Of a stretch of DNA of 64,000 nt, positions 62,096 through 64,000 are shown piece by piece (the first letter of the stretch is position 1; each line of letters begins with the position of its first letter). This DNA comes from JBFLVU01 sp037444825 (GTDB lineage Bacteria > Acidobacteriota > UBA4820 > DSQY01). The translations under genes and the position numbers were made by a program. The stretch spans positions 62,001-126,000 of the forward strand of contig JBBILR010000005.1 of the NCBI GenBank assembly GCA_037444825.1. Direction: 5' to 3'. The notes beneath the pieces are model-generated. The model saw only the letters and a list, made by a program, of their open reading frames with translations, did no database searches and was not told where the DNA came from.

Positions 62096-62983
62096 ATGGC
62101 TCCAGGGTGGTGGTTCATTTCGAGCGGGGACGGCGAGGTCCGGCCCGCGTCCGAGGGACGGATCTCCGGTCTGGACCACGGGTACCTGTACGGTTCGGGC
62201 CTCTACGAAACCCTGCGTACCTACCACGGCCGTCCCTTCGCCCTCTCCCGGCACCTCGCCCGGTTGGCCCGAGGCGCCGCGGTCCTCGGCCTGGGAAACC
62301 TCCCCGTGGCGGAGATGGAGGGGGCCCTCGCCCGCCTCGCCGCCCTCCGGGCCCCCGAGGAGTCCTACCTGCGCCTCACCGTGAGCCCGGGGGAGGGACC
62401 CCCCGCCCCCTTCGGGCCGCCCCACGGGACGGTGCGCTGGACGGCCCTGGCGGGTCCCTTGCCGCCCCACGTGGCCGCCGTCTACGAGCGGGGGGTGCGG
62501 TGCATCCTGGCGTCGAGGCCCCGGTGGAACCCCGGCGGGTTCGTCCCGGCGGTGAAGTTCTGCGCCAACGCCGAACTGTGGATGGCCAAACGGGAAGCCG
62601 AGGATCGGGGAGCCTTCGAGGGCCTCCTCAGGAACCCCGCGGGCCATCTCGCCGAAGGGGCCAGCAGCAGCGTCTTCTTGGTGAAGGACAAGCGCCTCGT
62701 CACCCCCGACCTGGCTTCGGGGATCCTGGACGGGGTGACGCGGGAGTGTCTGCTGCGCCTGGCTTCCCGGGCGGGGATCCCCGCGGAGGAGCGCCCCGTC
62801 CGGGTGGAGGAAATCTTCGAGGCCGACGAGGTGTTCCTCGCCTCCACCCTCAAGGAGGTGGTCCCCGTGGTGGCGGTGGACGGCCGTCCCGTGGGGAGGG
62901 GGGAGCCGGGCCTGATCACCGACCGTCTGCTGGGCCTCTTCCAGGAAGAGGCGCTCGAGGCTACCTCCGGAGGAGCGCCATGA
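62096..62983 (+). CDS. Class IV (branched-chain/D-amino acid/ADC lyase type) PLP enzyme
   Basis: A 295-residue fold-type IV PLP protein. HGYLYGSGLYETLRTY near the N-terminus, PLP lysine in VPAVKFCANAE and EGASSSVFLV with GVTRECLLRLA are the family landmarks. Members include branched-chain aminotransferase, D-alanine aminotransferase and 4-amino-4-deoxychorismate lyase; the residues visible do not decide. With folP in the genome, ADC lyase is possible. CGGAGG precedes ATG 62096. It overlaps dsbD by ATGA. Confidence 0.87.
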   Translation: MAPGWWFISSGDGEVRPASEGRISGLDHGYLYGSGLYETLRTYHGRPFALSRHLARLARGAAVLGLGNLPVAEMEGALARLAALRAPEESYLRLTVSPGEGPPAPFGPPHGTVRWTALAGPLPPHVAAVYERGVRCILASRPRWNPGGFVPAVKFCANAELWMAKREAEDRGAFEGLLRNPAGHLAEGASSSVFLVKDKRLVTPDLASGILDGVTRECLLRLASRAGIPAEERPVRVEEIFEADEVFLASTLKEVVPVVAVDGRPVGRGEPGLITDRLLGLFQEEALEATSGGAP

Positions 62984-64000
62984 GTCTTCGTCCTGCCGTT
63001 CGCCTGTGGGCCCTGCTGGGCTTCCTGCTCCTTCCCGTCACGCCGTGGGCCATCGGCCCCCGGGAGGAGGCCCCCTCTCCTCCCGAAATCCGCTTCGCCG
63101 TCTCCGCCCGCCCTTCCCCCCTCCCGGCGCCGGGGGAGGGGCGTCTCGTGGTGACCCTCGAAATCCCCACCGGGTACCACCTCTTCGGCGGGAAGGACCT
63201 TCGGGTCACCGTCTCGTCCGGAAGTCCCGATCTCTTCGGAGCCCCCGTTTACCCGCGGGGGGAGGTGGAAGAGGGACTGGAGGTCCTCCGGGGCAAGGTG
63301 GCGGTGGCGGTGCCCGTCCGGCTGCCGCGGGGCTTTTCGGGCCCCCTGGCCGGGGAGGTGGTGGTGGCCTGGCAGGGGTGCCAGGACTTCGGGGAGAAGG
63401 TCTGCTTTCTCCCCAGCCGGGATCGGGTGGTCTTTTCCCTTCCGGTGAAGGCCGAGGCCCAGGCGGCGCCGCCTCCCGCCGAGGCGCTCGCCCCCGCGCC
63501 CCCAACGGGCGCGGAGCCGGAAGCAGCCGGGACGCCGCCTCCTCCCCCGGCGCCGTCGCCTTCGGCCCCCGGCGGGAGTTCCGCCGCCGACCGGTTCGGA
63601 CGGGCGGCCCGGGAGAACGTCCCCCTGGCCCTCCTCCTCGCCTTCGTCTTCGGTCTCCTCTCCAGCCTGACCCCCTGCGTCTACCCGGTGATCCCCATCA
63701 CCGTGGCCTACATCGGATCGAGGAGCGAAGGGAAGGGGCGGGGGCGGGGCTTCACCCTCTCCCTGGCCTTCGTCCTCGGCCTGGCCCTGGTCTACGCCAG
63801 CCTCGGCGCCTTTTCGGCCCGCGCCGGGAAGAGCTTGGGCTCCCTGACCCAGACCCCCTGGGTGGGGGTGCCTCTGGCCGCCCTCTTCCTCCTGCTGGCC
63901 CTCTCCCTCTTCAACCTCTTCGAGTTCAAGATGCCGGGGGCCTTCACCAACCGGGTGGAGAAGACCAAGCAGCGAACCGCCACGGGAGGCTTCGCGGGGG
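62980..64000 (+). CDS. dsbD: Thiol:disulfide interchange protein DsbD, N-terminal part (runs off the window)
   Basis: Transfers electrons from cytosolic thioredoxin through the membrane to periplasmic disulfide isomerases and cytochrome c maturation. The visible 340 residues comprise a signal peptide (LWALLGFLLLPVTPWA), a periplasmic DsbD-alpha domain with the redox pair in QGCQDFGEKVCF, a Pro/Ala-rich linker, and the first CcdA-type membrane segments with LTPCVYPVIPITVAY, which holds the first membrane cysteine. The second membrane cysteine and thioredoxin domain lie beyond the edge. The start ATG overlaps the aminotransferase stop and follows GGAGGAGC. Confidence 0.92.
   Translation, partial: MSLRPAVRLWALLGFLLLPVTPWAIGPREEAPSPPEIRFAVSARPSPLPAPGEGRLVVTLEIPTGYHLFGGKDLRVTVSSGSPDLFGAPVYPRGEVEEGLEVLRGKVAVAVPVRLPRGFSGPLAGEVVVAWQGCQDFGEKVCFLPSRDRVVFSLPVKAEAQAAPPPAEALAPAPPTGAEPEAAGTPPPPPAPSPSAPGGSSAADRFGRAARENVPLALLLAFVFGLLSSLTPCVYPVIPITVAYIGSRSEGKGRGRGFTLSLAFVLGLALVYASLGAFSARAGKSLGSLTQTPWVGVPLAALFLLLALSLFNLFEFKMPGAFTNRVEKTKQRTATGGFAG

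Noticed and set aside
1..64000. CRISPR array, IS element, prophage or integrated element
   Set aside because: No regularly spaced direct repeats, transposase, integrase or phage structural gene was seen on either strand.

Overview
The window is about 64 kb of GC-rich, densely packed bacterial chromosome with no phage, IS element or CRISPR array that I can see. GTG and TTG starts are common, 4-bp ATGA/GTGA overlaps link many genes, and most start codons follow AGGAGG-type ribosome sites. GmhA (LPS heptose), SecDF/YajC, DsbD, a Tat-type signal peptide and sigma-54 regulation point to a Gram-negative, diderm lineage. The gene mix (CYTH-CHAD protein, exported MEMO protein, ABC-2 pairs, a very large TPR/sigma-54 activator, citrate-lyase genes) would suit Acidobacteriota or a related deep branch. 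That placement is inference from gene content, not from a marker comparison.

Layout. 1-1.7 kb: start of dnaN and all of dnaA, both leftward, with DnaA-box clusters on both sides of dnaA, so the replication origin is probably here. 1.8-7.5 kb: a rightward, mostly overlapping operon of Ppx/GppA-HD phosphatase, two thymidylate-kinase-like proteins (the second with an altered P-loop), a small unknown protein, a calcineurin-type phosphoesterase and a CYTH-CHAD protein; this looks like a polyphosphate or phosphate-handling locus. 7.5-11 kb: two ATPase/permease ABC-2 pairs. 11-19.7 kb: Fe/Mn superoxide dismutase with an optional Tat leader, a fused AroD-AroE, divergent gmhA, fused SecDF with YajC, a class II aldolase and an atypical SDR. 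19.8-32.9 kb: trpS, PilZ protein, small membrane protein, pterin dehydratase, acyl-CoA synthetase, exported MEMO protein, aldehyde dehydrogenase, scpB-rluB-hisC, DHH-CBS-CCA nucleotidyltransferase and an exported phosphodiesterase. 32.9-35.9 kb: YtxH protein, an MFS remnant and a third ABC-2 pair. 35.9-41.2 kb: a leftward housekeeping operon read as tRNA(CAU)-tilS-hpt-ftsH-folP-nitrilase.

41.2-52.8 kb: DNA glycosylase, cyclophilin, then a carboxylic-acid region: a nucleotidyltransferase/partner pair joined by ATGA to an isocitrate/isopropylmalate-type dehydrogenase, a PLP cysteine-synthase-family enzyme, an HD protein, a fused aconitase-type hydro-lyase, a separate LeuC/LeuD pair, a fused CitD-CitE and CitF. 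Together these could interconvert 2-oxoglutarate, isocitrate and citrate and split citrate to oxaloacetate and acetate; a mesaconate/citramalate version is an alternative. Spacers inside this cluster carry related CACGGAG/CTCCGTG inverted repeats. 52.8-64 kb: an iron-sulphur protein, an exported alpha/beta hydrolase with an exported partner, cold-shock protein, degenerate GGDEF-EAL protein, the 1320-residue TPR/sigma-54 activator, a class IV aminotransferase and the start of dsbD.

The least expected signals are the tRNA(CAU) gene that lies inside the open frame of tilS, with no normal start codon after it; the two-form superoxide dismutase; the combination of two hydro-lyases with a CitD-CitE fusion; the thymidylate-kinase-like pair in a polyphosphate-type operon; and an SDR with histidine in place of the catalytic tyrosine.
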